Assembly (NCBI RefSeq): GCF_001006305.1
Contig: NZ_LBHJ01000014.1
Coordinates: 173,447 to 237,446, forward strand
Direction: 5' to 3'
DNA from: Silvibacterium bohemicum
GTDB taxonomy: Bacteria; Acidobacteriota; Terriglobia; Terriglobales; Acidobacteriaceae
DNA: 64,000 nucleotides
The position numbers and the translations under genes were made by a program. Shown here one piece after another: positions 43,588 through 53,576 of this stretch (position 1 is its first letter; each line of letters starts with the position of its first letter). Below the pieces are notes generated by a model. The model ran no database searches. It saw nothing but the letters and a program-made list of their open reading frames with translations, and was not told the DNA's origin.

Positions 43588-44907
43588 ATGAGTGCAAGCG
43601 CGGCGAATGCGATCAGAGCAGCTGAAGCGGGAGAGTTGTCTCTTATGATTGCCGCACTTCTACTCGTGAATGGCGCAGAGACGAGACAGATCTACAAGTC
43701 ACTCACGGACGCCGGCAGTGCTCTAGGTTACGAAGTTAACATCATCATCACGCTTGAAACATTGATTGTCCATACGGAGGTGGACGGGGTCGCAGCTATT
43801 CGGATCGGGCACCACTTGCCGGCGCCCATCGTCAACATGACCCTGATCGATTGTGTGAATCAAGCAATAGAAACAATTAAAAACGATCCCTCTGAGTGGC
43901 GCAGCGTGATATGCCGCCTCGAGAAGTTACAAAATATCAAAGCACTCTATTCAGCAAATGTCATCGCCGTTGGGATCGGCATGTCTGCTGCATCCCTCTC
44001 ACACATATTCGGAGGAGACTGGTACATTTTCTCGATTGTCTTTATTGCTGCCACCGTTGGAACGTTGGTGCGTCAACGATTCGTTCAACTCGGTCTTAAT
44101 GGTCTGGTCGTGCCTTTCTTAGCGGCTCTCAGCAGTGGCATCGTGGGCGGAATCGGAATTCACATTCACCATAGTTATAACGACTATCTGTCGCTTGTCG
44201 CGCCCGCAATGCTCTTGGTACCCGGCGTTCCCCTGATCAATGGAATACGCGACGCGCTAGGAAATAATATTCATCTTGCCGAATCTCGACTAACGTTCTT
44301 CACCTGCGTCACCGGAAGTATAGCCTTAGGCCTCTTTGTGGCCACTTGGATTACAGGAGTACGAATTCCGGTTGTGGGCTCAATGACGCTTCTGCCACTC
44401 CTAGAAGATGCCTTGTTCACGGCGATCACCACAGTTGGGTTCGTGTTTCTATTCAATGTCGGCTACCGCGTTGCATGGGGCTGCATTATCTGCGGACTAT
44501 GTGGGCACACTTTGCGCAACGCCCTGATGCACGTCGGTCTGGATATGGTGTGCGCTACTCTGGTCGCGTCCAGCGTATCGGGAACGATGGCACAGTTGTT
44601 TGCAAGACAATATGCGACACCGGCCTCTACGTTTGCTTTCCCCGCCGTTCTTGCCATGGTTCCCGGCGTATTCGCGTTTCGGTTTGTCATCGGCTTTCTT
44701 CAAATCACGCACCTGCAAGGGCACGCCTCCGCCGAATTACAGGCAGAAACTTTAGCCGCACTTGGAACTACTGCTTTGCTTGCGCTCGCCATCTCCGTCG
44801 GTCTCGCAATTCCCCTGTTCTTTTCTGTCAAGCCGCATCCGCATGGATTTCGACCAATCTTTTCACCGCAAGCAAAATGCCATGGACGGAGCGTAGATGC
44901 GGCCTAG
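43588..44907 (+). CDS. thrE: ThrE-family threonine/serine exporter
   Basis: 439 residues, ATG with CGGAG upstream. The N-terminal soluble part (AAEAGELSLMIAALLLVNGAETRQIYKSL) leads to a ten-helix membrane domain made of the DUF1212 and DUF3815 halves fused in one chain; the fingerprints PAMLLVPGVPLINGIRDALGNN and LAMVPGVFAFRFVIGFLQ are present in the two halves. Proton-driven export of threonine and serine in Corynebacterium; in other phyla the substrate is often unknown. Stands apart from the efflux operon that follows by 90 bases. Confidence 0.9.
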   Translation: MSASAANAIRAAEAGELSLMIAALLLVNGAETRQIYKSLTDAGSALGYEVNIIITLETLIVHTEVDGVAAIRIGHHLPAPIVNMTLIDCVNQAIETIKNDPSEWRSVICRLEKLQNIKALYSANVIAVGIGMSAASLSHIFGGDWYIFSIVFIAATVGTLVRQRFVQLGLNGLVVPFLAALSSGIVGGIGIHIHHSYNDYLSLVAPAMLLVPGVPLINGIRDALGNNIHLAESRLTFFTCVTGSIALGLFVATWITGVRIPVVGSMTLLPLLEDALFTAITTVGFVFLFNVGYRVAWGCIICGLCGHTLRNALMHVGLDMVCATLVASSVSGTMAQLFARQYATPASTFAFPAVLAMVPGVFAFRFVIGFLQITHLQGHASAELQAETLAALGTTALLALAISVGLAIPLFFSVKPHPHGFRPIFSPQAKCHGRSVDAA

Positions 44908-44997
44908 ACAATACCATGCATTTGCCGCAGTGCTGTCGAGAACACGAGGCGACCTTACGCTCGAATTCTTTACTAAGCGTGATGGACTTATCAACTT

Positions 44998-46479
44998 ATG
45001 AGCATGAATGCACTGCTTCACAAAGGACGTACGTGTAGGTTTGGTAGCGGCGTACTCATTGTTATCGTGCTGGCGGCCTTAGCTATGGTTAGGTCCGGAA
45101 TAGCTCAGAGTGCACCCGAATTGCCGAATGCGCCGTGGCACGCACCGATCGAATTGAGTGTTGCAAAGCAAGCACATTTAACACCGGATGCCATACTTGC
45201 GCCGGATACGAAAAAGACGTACTCGCTTGCTGAGCTTATAGACCTTGCGGAGTCTAACAACCCAGAAACACGGCTCGCCTGGGAGCGAGCTCGTACTCAG
45301 GCAGAGGCACTTGGAGTTGCAAAAAGCGAACTCTACCCAACTCTCGCGACTCTGGCGATCGCAGATGCGAACCGTGACCAGGTATATCTGGACACACGCT
45401 TTTATCGCCAGACAAATGCGGCCATAGAAGTGCCGCTGGATTTGAATTACACCATTTTCGATTTTGGGGCACGATCTGGTCGTATCGATGCCGCACGAGG
45501 GGACTTGTTAGCGGCCAACTTTTCGTTCAACGATGTGCATAGGCGGCTGATCTACGAAGCGTCGACTTCTTACTACCAACTACTCAACGCGACCGGGCAG
45601 GTGGCGGCTGCCCAAGCAGCTTTGGCGAATGCACAGGCGGTCCAGCAGGCAGCCGAGGCTCGGCTGGGAAACGGGTTGGCTACATCGCCTGACGTGCTCG
45701 AAGCGCGTGCCGTCACTGCACAATCGGCCTACGATTTGCAGGCTGCAATTGGCGCCGAGGAGGTAGCCCGCGGAAACCTCCTAACCGTATTGGGAAACTC
45801 TCCAGCTTCGACCATCATTGTGCAGCCAATCGATGAGCTCAATATTCCAGATTCCGTGGAAAGTTCAGTTGACAGCCTCATCGATCGCGCGCTGGAGCAA
45901 CGTCCAGACCTGATGCAGCGGATTGCAGCGATTCGCTCGGCGACAGCGCGTTTAAAAGAGACGCGAGCGGCATATTATCCCTCGCTGCGAGTCCACGCCT
46001 ATCCCGATCCGCAGGCCTTGTATAGTCTTCAGCAAACCTTTCCTTGGGGATTTACAGCTGGTTTGAATGGAGATGTCAGCTTTCAGTTGGAATGGAACTT
46101 GTTCGATGGTGGCGCGCGCAGGCACCGGACAGCAGAAGCTGCCGCTCAGCTTCATGCTGAGCAGGCAAACGCTGCGGTGACACGGGACAAAGTGGAAAAC
46201 GAAGTCTGGACCGCCTATTCAAATCTCAAGACCGCATTCCGCCAACGTGAGGCGGCATCTGCTCTGTTGACAGCAGCCGATCAGTCGTACACCGCCGAGT
46301 TCACCTCCTATCATGCCGGTGTCCGCAACTTGCTCGATGTAACTGAAGCGCAGCAAACACTAGCTCGCGCCCGCTCAACGGACGTGCTTGCACGCACGCA
46401 GGTCCTCACAGCACTCGCCGCACTTGCCTTCGAAACAGCGGAAACGATTCAGCCCAAATACTCGAGGTCACACCCATGA
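44998..46479 (+). CDS. mdtP: TolC-family outer-membrane efflux channel (MdtP-like)
   Basis: 493 residues with an N-terminal export signal (VLIVIVLAALAMVRSGIAQS). Two repeats of the OEP fold: YSLAELIDLAESNNPETRLAWERARTQAEALGVAKSELYPT, then FQLEWNLFDGG and the second FRQREAASALLTAADQSYTAEF. The start ATG shows no clear Shine-Dalgarno. It overlaps ytcA by 4 bases. Forms the outer-membrane exit of the efflux set with the following genes. Confidence 0.92.
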   Translation: MSMNALLHKGRTCRFGSGVLIVIVLAALAMVRSGIAQSAPELPNAPWHAPIELSVAKQAHLTPDAILAPDTKKTYSLAELIDLAESNNPETRLAWERARTQAEALGVAKSELYPTLATLAIADANRDQVYLDTRFYRQTNAAIEVPLDLNYTIFDFGARSGRIDAARGDLLAANFSFNDVHRRLIYEASTSYYQLLNATGQVAAAQAALANAQAVQQAAEARLGNGLATSPDVLEARAVTAQSAYDLQAAIGAEEVARGNLLTVLGNSPASTIIVQPIDELNIPDSVESSVDSLIDRALEQRPDLMQRIAAIRSATARLKETRAAYYPSLRVHAYPDPQALYSLQQTFPWGFTAGLNGDVSFQLEWNLFDGGARRHRTAEAAAQLHAEQANAAVTRDKVENEVWTAYSNLKTAFRQREAASALLTAADQSYTAEFTSYHAGVRNLLDVTEAQQTLARARSTDVLARTQVLTALAALAFETAETIQPKYSRSHP

Positions 46480-46739
46480 AGCGAACACCGGGGGCACGGC
46501 GGATCTGGGTAATAGTTTTCTACTGCGTCTGTCTCGACGGCTGTTCGCAGGCTCCCGCGTATGACGTCATGGGCTCGCTGTTTCCAGCGTGGCTTGTCTG
46601 TATCGCAACAGGAGGACTGCTGTCGCTGATCGCACGAATAATTTTGTTGCGACTGCGAGTCAACCTACCCTTCCCGTTCTTGGCGTATCCCTGCCTAGCG
46701 GCTGCCTTCACCTTTGGTATCTGGCTGATTTTTTATTGA
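46476..46739 (+). CDS. ytcA: YtcA-family small membrane protein
   Basis: 87 residues; ATG overlaps the channel gene's stop. An N-terminal hydrophobic lipoprotein-like segment with a cysteine (YCVCLDGCSQAP), the YtcA-like VMGSLFPAWLVCIATGGLLSLIARIILLR and a second membrane helix ending LIFY. In E. coli ytcA is next to mdtNOP; its role in efflux is unknown. The same association here supports a shared function. Confidence 0.8.
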   Translation: MKRTPGARRIWVIVFYCVCLDGCSQAPAYDVMGSLFPAWLVCIATGGLLSLIARIILLRLRVNLPFPFLAYPCLAAAFTFGIWLIFY

Positions 46740-46755
46740 TTCTTGAGGAGGGAAC

Positions 46756-47973
46756 ATGGTACCACCGACGTTGGAAAAGACTGCCTACCGTCCACTCGAG
46801 AGATGGGGCACGTTCATTATTATGGCCTTTGCATTGTTGCTTGGACTTACTGTCCTATGGCGCTCGGATCATCACCCGCGCACTGATGATGCGGAGGTAT
46901 TCGCCAACTTCATCGGCATAGCTCCTCAGGTGGAAGGGCCGATTCTACAGCTGAATGTCCGCGACAATCAGTTTGTAAAGAAGGGCGATTTGCTCTTTGC
47001 GATTGATTCACGGCCGTACCAATATGCATATGAGCGTACTTTGTCACTACAGGCAATTCTGGAAGGACAGATTCAGGACGAACAACGCCGCATTGCAGCG
47101 CAGGTAAGTGGCGTTTCCGTAGCGAAGGCAGGCATTGACACTGCCGAAGCGGATGTCAAGCACTGGGCTGCAGCGATCGAGGAAGCCAACGCCGACGTAA
47201 CTCACGCCGAGCAGGGTGTTGCAAGGGCAAAGGCAGAATGGACCTATGCGAGTGACAATCTGCAGCGGCTGGAGCCGTTGCTCCAACGGCAGTTCGTAAC
47301 GGTGGACCAGGTCGATCGCGCACGTAGCGTTGAGACCGCACAGGCAGAAGCGCTGAAGCAAGCTCAGTCACAGCTGGTGATGGCGCAGGCCGAAGTTAAG
47401 TCGGCAGCAGCCCAATACTCGCACGCTGTTGCCGCGGTCGAACAAAGCCACGCGCAGCATCAGCAAGCACAACATTCCGTTCTAACCCTCGATCCATTGA
47501 TAAGCCAGCGCGGCGAACGTGCAGCGGAAACAAAAACTGCTCGATACAACCTCGATAATTGCGCCATCTATGCGCCTTTCGACGCTTTTGTTACTAATCT
47601 CACCATCTCAGAAGGAGAGTATGCCCATGTTGGGCAACAGGTTTTTGTTTTGATCGATGCACGTAAATGGTGGGTCTTGGCAAACTTCCGAGAAGGGCAA
47701 CTTCGTCACATCCGTCCCGGCATGGCTGCTGATGTCTATATCTTGTCGCGGCCTCACGAGCGCTTTCAAGGTGTAGTAGACAGCATCGGCTTCGGCGTGA
47801 CGCCGGACGCGGATGTGCTGGGTCATCTTGGGCCCGGATTACCCGACGTCCAACGCACACTTAACTGGGTACACCTGGCCGCACGGTATCCGGTGCGGAT
47901 ACGTGTTGAGAATCCACCCCGGGATCTATTTCGAATCGGGGAAACCGCAGTAACCACGATTCGCGGGTACTGA
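46756..47973 (+). CDS. mdtN: HlyD-family membrane-fusion protein (MdtN-like)
   Basis: 405 residues, ATG with GAGGAGGGAAC upstream. One N-terminal membrane helix (FIIMAFALLLGLTVLW), then TDDAEVFANFIGIAPQVEGPI and the lipoyl-like half, an alpha-helical hairpin of over 150 residues rich in Ala/Gln/Glu, and the second half IYAPFDAFVTNLTISEGEY. Periplasmic adaptor joining the FUSC pump to the TolC channel. Confidence 0.93.
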   Translation: MVPPTLEKTAYRPLERWGTFIIMAFALLLGLTVLWRSDHHPRTDDAEVFANFIGIAPQVEGPILQLNVRDNQFVKKGDLLFAIDSRPYQYAYERTLSLQAILEGQIQDEQRRIAAQVSGVSVAKAGIDTAEADVKHWAAAIEEANADVTHAEQGVARAKAEWTYASDNLQRLEPLLQRQFVTVDQVDRARSVETAQAEALKQAQSQLVMAQAEVKSAAAQYSHAVAAVEQSHAQHQQAQHSVLTLDPLISQRGERAAETKTARYNLDNCAIYAPFDAFVTNLTISEGEYAHVGQQVFVLIDARKWWVLANFREGQLRHIRPGMAADVYILSRPHERFQGVVDSIGFGVTPDADVLGHLGPGLPDVQRTLNWVHLAARYPVRIRVENPPRDLFRIGETAVTTIRGY

Positions 47974-47975
47974 AT

Positions 47976-50132
47976 ATGATCGTCGATGCACAACGTTCCG
48001 CTGTTGCACAAGCCACGCCCTTGGCATGGCTCAGGAGTTTGCTCCGCGAGGAACTCGCACCTTATCCAGGGCGAGGAGCGCTGGTGGCTCGCATGGTGAT
48101 TGCAGCTACCATCGTAATGCTGATAACGATGATCTTCCGCATTCCTTATGGCGCGTATGGAGCTATCTTTGCGCTCACAATTACGCGCGAAAGTCCCGAA
48201 ACAACTGTTGAGGCCGTCAAGGTTTTGGTTCTCGGCTTTGCCGCAGCAGTAGCGATCGTCTTGCTGGGGGCGATCATCGTTTCCGGGGAGCCTATATTAC
48301 GTCTGGTTTGGGTACTGTGTATATTCTTTTTGATTTTCTTTGCTCTCAGCGCGATGTCAAATTCCGGCGCGGCTGCTCGCTTCGGATATCTCATCATCAT
48401 CACCACACCGCTTTGGGATCAACATGTCTCTTCTGAGAAAAAGGTGGAAAGTACACTCTGGGCTATCGGCGTCATCTCTTTTGCCACCATCATCACGGCT
48501 GTAATTGAGATAGTCTATGCCCGCCTTCAGCCGATCGACGTTGTGACCGTGTCGCTGATCGAACGGCTCGAGGGAACCGCGTCCCTATTGCGATCGTTTT
48601 CCGCGGACATCTCGGACAGCCCCAGTGAATCGAATGTAGAAAGATTGAGCATGCTAGGAACATCGCGTATGCGGCGCGATCTCCAGCGCTCAGGTTACTC
48701 CCGGGGCTACGTGCAGCAGATGGGAGCTGTTGTCGCACTCGTCGGAAGGCTGGTCGACCTTGCCTCGACCGTCCCTCAAATACTGGGCAATCCTTCCCCA
48801 GCTTCCCGAACGCAGATGAAGAGGTTGGCCAGTCATCTACAAACCATGGTCGATTATTTGCTCGGGAACTCAATCACCTTGCCGAGACCAATTCAGGGAA
48901 CGACTGACAATGCCGACATCGTGCCGCTTCTGTCTGAGATGGAACTTACTACGGCACTGATTATCGAGACTCTTTCGGGCGCAGAGGCGCCAGATTATTT
49001 GGCGCTGATACAGAAAGATGAACCACATCATAAGCTGTTCTTACCTGATGCATTTTCAAACCCCGACCACATCCGCTTCGCTATAGGCGGAGGGCTCGCA
49101 GCCTGCACATGCTATCTCGCCTACAACCTAATCGACTGGGCCGGTATCAGCACAGCAGTAACCACTTGTTTCCTCACTGCACTAACGACAGTTGGCGCGT
49201 CGCGGCAAAAGCAAGTTCTCCGGTTCAGCGGTGCGATCGTAGGCGGAATCCTCCTTGGATTCGGTGCCCAGATGTTTGTTTTGCCAGCAATGGACTCTAT
49301 CACCGGTTTTCTCCTGCTGTTTATCGCAGTATCGATCGTGGGCGCTTGGTTTGCTACGGCCAGCCCGCGGGTATCTTACTTTGGGAACCAGATGACTATC
49401 GCGTTCTACCTGATAAACCTGGAAGAATTTAGGTTCCAGACTTCGCTGATCGTAGCCCGAGACCGAGTCGTCGGAATTCTCCTCGGTTTATCCGCGATGT
49501 GGTTAATCTTTGACAAATTGGCCGGCCGAACGGCTGCAATGGCAATGAAAAACACGTTTGTCTCTACACTGAGGCTAATGGGAAAGCTCATGCAGGAGCC
49601 TGTTACGAGCGATCGGCGGGAGGGAATAGAACGAACCTATACTCTTCGGGAAACGATCAACTCCAATTTTGAGAAGCTGCGGCAGCTCGCGGACGGCGTG
49701 ACACTCGAGTTCGGACCGTCGCGTGATCGTGATCTTGCACTCAGACGCCAATTGCTTGGCTGGCAACTTCGACTCCGTCTATTGTTCCTCGCACGTGTCA
49801 ATCTATTGAAATACCGGCTCCGGCTCCCTGGCTTCGAATTGCCCGCGTCTGTTGACAATCTTCAAAAGACATTCGATGCAAGAATCGCTGGAATCTTTGC
49901 GGCTATGGCTGACCGTGTCGATGGTCGCGCCGATCACGTGGACGAGGATGCAGAGGTGCTTCTTTTGCAATTGGAGCGAGCCGTCAGTGAATACCAATCC
50001 GAACAGTCCGGCTATTCGACGGAAAACCGGATGCAGACGTTCTTGTCTTTGTCGCGCCGAATAATCGAGATCGCGCGATCTCTCGATCAAGAGATGGAAT
50101 ACATCGAAGTTGCGGAGCAAACCCATGCCTGA
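47976..50132 (+). CDS. mdtO: FUSC-family inner-membrane efflux protein (MdtO/AaeB-like)
   Basis: 718 residues. Two membrane blocks (about 40-190 and 355-490) alternate with large cytosolic domains, as in AaeB, YccS and MdtO. The FUSC hallmarks LVARMVIAATIVMLITMIFRIPYGAYG and RDRVVGILLGLSAMWLIFDK are present. Starts two bases after the adaptor gene. AaeB exports hydroxylated aromatic acids in E. coli, which fits the ubiD/ubiX genes upstream, but that is inference. Confidence 0.93.
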   Translation: MIVDAQRSAVAQATPLAWLRSLLREELAPYPGRGALVARMVIAATIVMLITMIFRIPYGAYGAIFALTITRESPETTVEAVKVLVLGFAAAVAIVLLGAIIVSGEPILRLVWVLCIFFLIFFALSAMSNSGAAARFGYLIIITTPLWDQHVSSEKKVESTLWAIGVISFATIITAVIEIVYARLQPIDVVTVSLIERLEGTASLLRSFSADISDSPSESNVERLSMLGTSRMRRDLQRSGYSRGYVQQMGAVVALVGRLVDLASTVPQILGNPSPASRTQMKRLASHLQTMVDYLLGNSITLPRPIQGTTDNADIVPLLSEMELTTALIIETLSGAEAPDYLALIQKDEPHHKLFLPDAFSNPDHIRFAIGGGLAACTCYLAYNLIDWAGISTAVTTCFLTALTTVGASRQKQVLRFSGAIVGGILLGFGAQMFVLPAMDSITGFLLLFIAVSIVGAWFATASPRVSYFGNQMTIAFYLINLEEFRFQTSLIVARDRVVGILLGLSAMWLIFDKLAGRTAAMAMKNTFVSTLRLMGKLMQEPVTSDRREGIERTYTLRETINSNFEKLRQLADGVTLEFGPSRDRDLALRRQLLGWQLRLRLLFLARVNLLKYRLRLPGFELPASVDNLQKTFDARIAGIFAAMADRVDGRADHVDEDAEVLLLQLERAVSEYQSEQSGYSTENRMQTFLSLSRRIIEIARSLDQEMEYIEVAEQTHA

Positions 50133-50166
50133 GATCACATCACCAAGGAAAGAGAGGATTAGAGAA

Positions 50167-50817
50167 ATGCAATTGATTAGCCACAGTTTCAAAGATGGAG
50201 AGCCCATTCCCGGAGAGTTTGCCTTTGCGGTCATCGACCCTCAACACCATATCGCTCTCAGCGCAAACCGCAATCCTCACCTTATGTGGAGCGACGTGCC
50301 TCCGGGAACGATGTCCTTTGCTTTGATTTGTCACGATTATGATGTTCCCGTGCTTGTCGAGGACGTGAATAAAGAAGGACGCTCAATACCAATCTCTCAG
50401 CCCCGTGACACCTTCTTTCATTGGATACTAGTGGACTTACCGGCCAACGTACGCGAAATCCCCGCTGGCAGTCACAGCAACGGAATCACTCCACATGGAA
50501 AGCCGGGACCCGAAGCCCCACAAAACGCCCTTCACGGAATTAACGATTACACGAAGTGGTTCGCTTCCGATGAAAACATGAAGGGGGCATACCACGGCTA
50601 CGACGGGCCATGTCCTCCATGGAATGATCTTCTCATCCACCACTACGTTTTCACGTTATTCGCGCTCGACGTATCCCACCTTGAGATAAAGGGAGAAATC
50701 ACCGGGCAGAGTGCCCGGAGCGCGTTGAACGGACATGTTTTGGGCAGTGCGTCATTGACTGGAACTTATTCTCTCAATCCGGAGGTTAGCCAACGAACGC
50801 TGGATATGAGAGGTTGA
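50167..50817 (+). CDS. YbhB/YbcL-type phosphatidylethanolamine-binding-like protein
   Basis: 216 residues from the ATG with GAGAGGA upstream. A longer start at 50125 with GGAG overlaps the pump gene by 8 bases and is possible. Raf-kinase-inhibitor/PEBP-like fold: NPHLMWSDVPPGTMSFALICHDYDVP, TFFHWILVDLPANVREIPAGS, GYDGPCPPWNDLLIHHYVFTLFALDV. The ligand and function in bacteria are unsettled. No signal peptide. Probably the last gene of the efflux operon. Confidence 0.9.
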   Translation: MQLISHSFKDGEPIPGEFAFAVIDPQHHIALSANRNPHLMWSDVPPGTMSFALICHDYDVPVLVEDVNKEGRSIPISQPRDTFFHWILVDLPANVREIPAGSHSNGITPHGKPGPEAPQNALHGINDYTKWFASDENMKGAYHGYDGPCPPWNDLLIHHYVFTLFALDVSHLEIKGEITGQSARSALNGHVLGSASLTGTYSLNPEVSQRTLDMRG

Positions 50818-51029
50818 AGACCTTTGCGAAGAGATGCAGAGTGAGCAAACAGCCACTAAAGAAAGGCTCCATGCGGAAGCATTGGATGCCTATTTCGGGT
50901 AGGAGCACGTTAGTTAGCAATTTCTTTGCATGATGAGCAATAACGCCTATGCGTGCTATTGCGATAAGCATGTCGGGCCTTTCTACGACAGACCAGTAGC
51001 TGGCCCGTACTTGCAGTTGGGGTCCGATT

Positions 51030-51947
51030 ATGCGGCGGCTAAGAGTAACTATGGACGGTCAGATCGCCGTCCTCGCAGTAGCGGAAAAAGGCTCCTTCGA
51101 AGCAGCCAGTAAATATCTCGGGATAGGTAGATCCGCCGTGCGTAAACGCGTTCAGAGTGTGGAAGCCGAAATTGGGACTTCTGTGTTTCGGGTCATGGGA
51201 AAGCGAATGGTGCCGACCGAAGCTGGCAGTCTCTATCTCCCGTCGGCGCAGGAATCAGTCAGACAGGCATGGATCGGCATGGATCGCGTGCAGGCGTTCG
51301 TCCGGGTACTCACGAACGATCTGCGCGTCGGCTACTCGACGTACCTAAACACTAAGCTGCTCGATATAGTACGGCGTATCCGACCAGAAAGCATGGGCTC
51401 TTTGACGGTGACGAGAGAGAGCCTGATGACGTACCAAGCAGTCGCCGGAGTTTTACAGGGAGACCTCCATGTCGGATTTGGAATCCTTCCGGTCCTAGAA
51501 CCTGACTTGTCAACTCGTCTGCTCTTTGAAGAGCCTCTTATGGCATGTCTGCCTGTCGGACACCGCCTTGCGACCAGATCGACGATTCGGCCAGAAGACC
51601 TTGAGAGAGAGAATCTGGTGTCTCTATCACGCAAAGGACTCCCTGGCAGGCATCAGGACATCGTGACGCACTTCGAGAGCCTCGGTGTATCTCTCAAATT
51701 CGCAACTGATGCTTACTCAGTAAAGGAAGCTCTATGGCTCGTGACACAAGGGACTGGCATCTCACTCATGACAAGATTCTCCGCTTCGGCATATCGCTAC
51801 GATGTTGTGGTAAGACCGATCTCCGACCGACTGCTCACAGTAAAGAGTGGGATATTCACTCGCCGAGATCACAGCCAGAAACTGATCAGCGACTTCGTGG
51901 ATTTGGCATGGGCAGAGACTGCGTCTCTGCGTGCAAATCCAAATTGA
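51030..51947 (+). CDS. LysR-family transcriptional regulator
   Basis: 305 residues; ATG at 51051 (MDGQIAV) is an alternative start that places the helix-turn-helix closer to the N-terminus. Winged helix: VLAVAEKGSFEAASKYLGIGRSAVRKRVQSVEAEIGTSVFRV, followed by a periplasmic-binding-like effector domain (LRVGYSTYLNTKLLDIVRRIRP, GILPVLEPDLSTRLLFEEPLMACLP). On the same strand as the efflux operon, 212 bases downstream, so it may regulate that operon or stand alone. Confidence 0.9.
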   Translation: MRRLRVTMDGQIAVLAVAEKGSFEAASKYLGIGRSAVRKRVQSVEAEIGTSVFRVMGKRMVPTEAGSLYLPSAQESVRQAWIGMDRVQAFVRVLTNDLRVGYSTYLNTKLLDIVRRIRPESMGSLTVTRESLMTYQAVAGVLQGDLHVGFGILPVLEPDLSTRLLFEEPLMACLPVGHRLATRSTIRPEDLERENLVSLSRKGLPGRHQDIVTHFESLGVSLKFATDAYSVKEALWLVTQGTGISLMTRFSASAYRYDVVVRPISDRLLTVKSGIFTRRDHSQKLISDFVDLAWAETASLRANPN

Positions 51948-52003
51948 CCCAGGCAGTCCAACTGCAATTAACGACAACTAAACCAATACTTCGGAGGACA
52001 TCT

Positions 52004-52636
52004 ATGCGACGCTTCTTTCTCTCCCCTGTTGCAGGTTTGCTCATCCTAACCGCATGCAGCAGTGTGAATAAACCGAATGATACAAACTTCAAAATCGCCA
52101 TCAACCGCTATCTGACGAAACATGGCGAAGCCTGTACAGAAACTGGTAAGCAGTTTCCGGTGGATGTGACCGAGACTGAGCAGAGACTTCAGGCTGGTAC
52201 TGCTTCACAGATGGCAGTGTTGGAACAGGCGGGCCTGGTGCGTTCGAGCAATACGACAGCGGTCGTTCATGGGATGACAAATACCTTACGTGGCCTGGCT
52301 CCTCCGCAACCCGTTAAACGCTACGAGCTCACATCCGAAGGACAGAAATATTTCCGGCAGACCTCCGGCATGTTCGGGCAAACAGCCAGCTTCTGCTACG
52401 GAGAGAAAACGGTCGAGTCAATTGTGAAATGGACAGAGCCTGTGACGATGGGTGCTGCGACGCAAACCGAGGTCACGTACACCTACAAAATCGCAGACCT
52501 GGCACCCTGGGCGGAGCGACCCGATGTACAGCGCGAGTTTGGGGACATGCGATCGATCATTAATGGAATATCGAGGTCGAACGAAATCGCAGACCTCCAG
52601 TTGACCAATCAAGGCTGGGAAGTTCTAGGACAATGA
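52004..52636 (+). CDS. Lipoprotein of unknown function
   Basis: 210 residues from an ATG with GGAGG upstream. Lipobox at the signal end, LLILTAC-SS, so it should be lipidated. The mature part has LVRSSNTTAVVHGM, a strand-rich VKRYELTSEGQKYFRQTSG and ETEVTYTYKIADLAPWA. The longer open frame upstream is not used. No family recognised. It meets the start of the mobile module end-to-end, with 19 bases between stops. Confidence 0.75.
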   Translation: MRRFFLSPVAGLLILTACSSVNKPNDTNFKIAINRYLTKHGEACTETGKQFPVDVTETEQRLQAGTASQMAVLEQAGLVRSSNTTAVVHGMTNTLRGLAPPQPVKRYELTSEGQKYFRQTSGMFGQTASFCYGEKTVESIVKWTEPVTMGAATQTEVTYTYKIADLAPWAERPDVQREFGDMRSIINGISRSNEIADLQLTNQGWEVLGQ

Positions 52637-52655
52637 CATCGACCCGGTTGTTACC

Positions 52656-53576
52656 TTACTTCTCGGCGATGAATTCATGCGGCGTGCGAATCTCCGCGAC
52701 GTGACGCCATCCGTCCTGGTTCACCACTTGCACGATCACGTCGATGGACCGGTCACACTCCTCCTCGACGTCGTGCAAGGGAACACCTCCTCCTGAACCA
52801 CGCATGGCAAGCTGCGCCAGGCGCCGCAGTGCATCAGTGGCGCTATTGGCATGGATGGTTGTGATCGACCCACGATGCCCTGTATTCAAAGCATCGAGGA
52901 AGACGCGCGCCTCGGGACCGCGAATCTCGCCGACGATGATGCGGTCGGGGCGATGCCGGAGCGCGGCCTTAAGCAAATCCGCGAATCCAATCTGACTCTT
53001 GTGGGTATCGAGCTGGGCTTCGGCGGAGATGACGTGCGGCTTCTTTATATATAGTTCGGCGACATCTTCGAGGATCAGGATGCGGTCGTCGTCTGGGATG
53101 AAATCGGCGAGTACATTGGTGAGCGTCGTCTTGCCCGATGAGGTACTTCCTGAGATCAGGAGATTGTCTCCGCGCTTCACAGAGTTCGTCAGAGTCTCGG
53201 CCTGTGCTTCCGTCAGTGCCTTCCGGTTGATCAGGTCATCAATGGTGAAGTTCCGCGAGGTGAACTTGCGGATGGTCATCATCGGACTTGGGTTGACTAC
53301 CGGAGGGATGAGCGCCGCCATGCGGCTGCCATCCGGCAGACGTAGGTTCATGATAGGTGAGTCGGCGTCGAGCTTCTTGCCGAAGCGATTGGCGATCACT
53401 TCAAGACCTGTTAACAACGCTCCGTCATCAAACCGGACGCCATGCTGCAACACAATGTGACCCTTCTCTTCGATCCAGACCGAGCCGTCAGGATTGACCA
53501 TGATCTCGGAGATGGTCGTATTCATCAGCAGATGCTCAATCGGCTTTAGGAACGGGATGATAATTTCAAAACTCAT
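52656..53576 (-). CDS. virB11: VirB11/CpaF-type secretion ATPase
   Basis: 306 residues. N-terminal EIMVNPDGSVWIEEKG, then the ATPase core: Walker A GSTSSGKTTL, Asp-box ILEDVAEL, Walker B RIIVGEIRGPEA and the His-box TIHANSATDAL. Hexameric cytosolic motor of type IV secretion/conjugation; also similar to TrbB and CpaF. It overlaps the virD4-like gene by 4 bases. No virB4, B6 or B8-B10 in the window, so it either serves a machine encoded elsewhere or is a remnant. Confidence 0.93.
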   Translation of the reverse strand: MSFEIIIPFLKPIEHLLMNTTISEIMVNPDGSVWIEEKGHIVLQHGVRFDDGALLTGLEVIANRFGKKLDADSPIMNLRLPDGSRMAALIPPVVNPSPMMTIRKFTSRNFTIDDLINRKALTEAQAETLTNSVKRGDNLLISGSTSSGKTTLTNVLADFIPDDDRILILEDVAELYIKKPHVISAEAQLDTHKSQIGFADLLKAALRHRPDRIIVGEIRGPEARVFLDALNTGHRGSITTIHANSATDALRRLAQLAMRGSGGGVPLHDVEEECDRSIDVIVQVVNQDGWRHVAEIRTPHEFIAEK

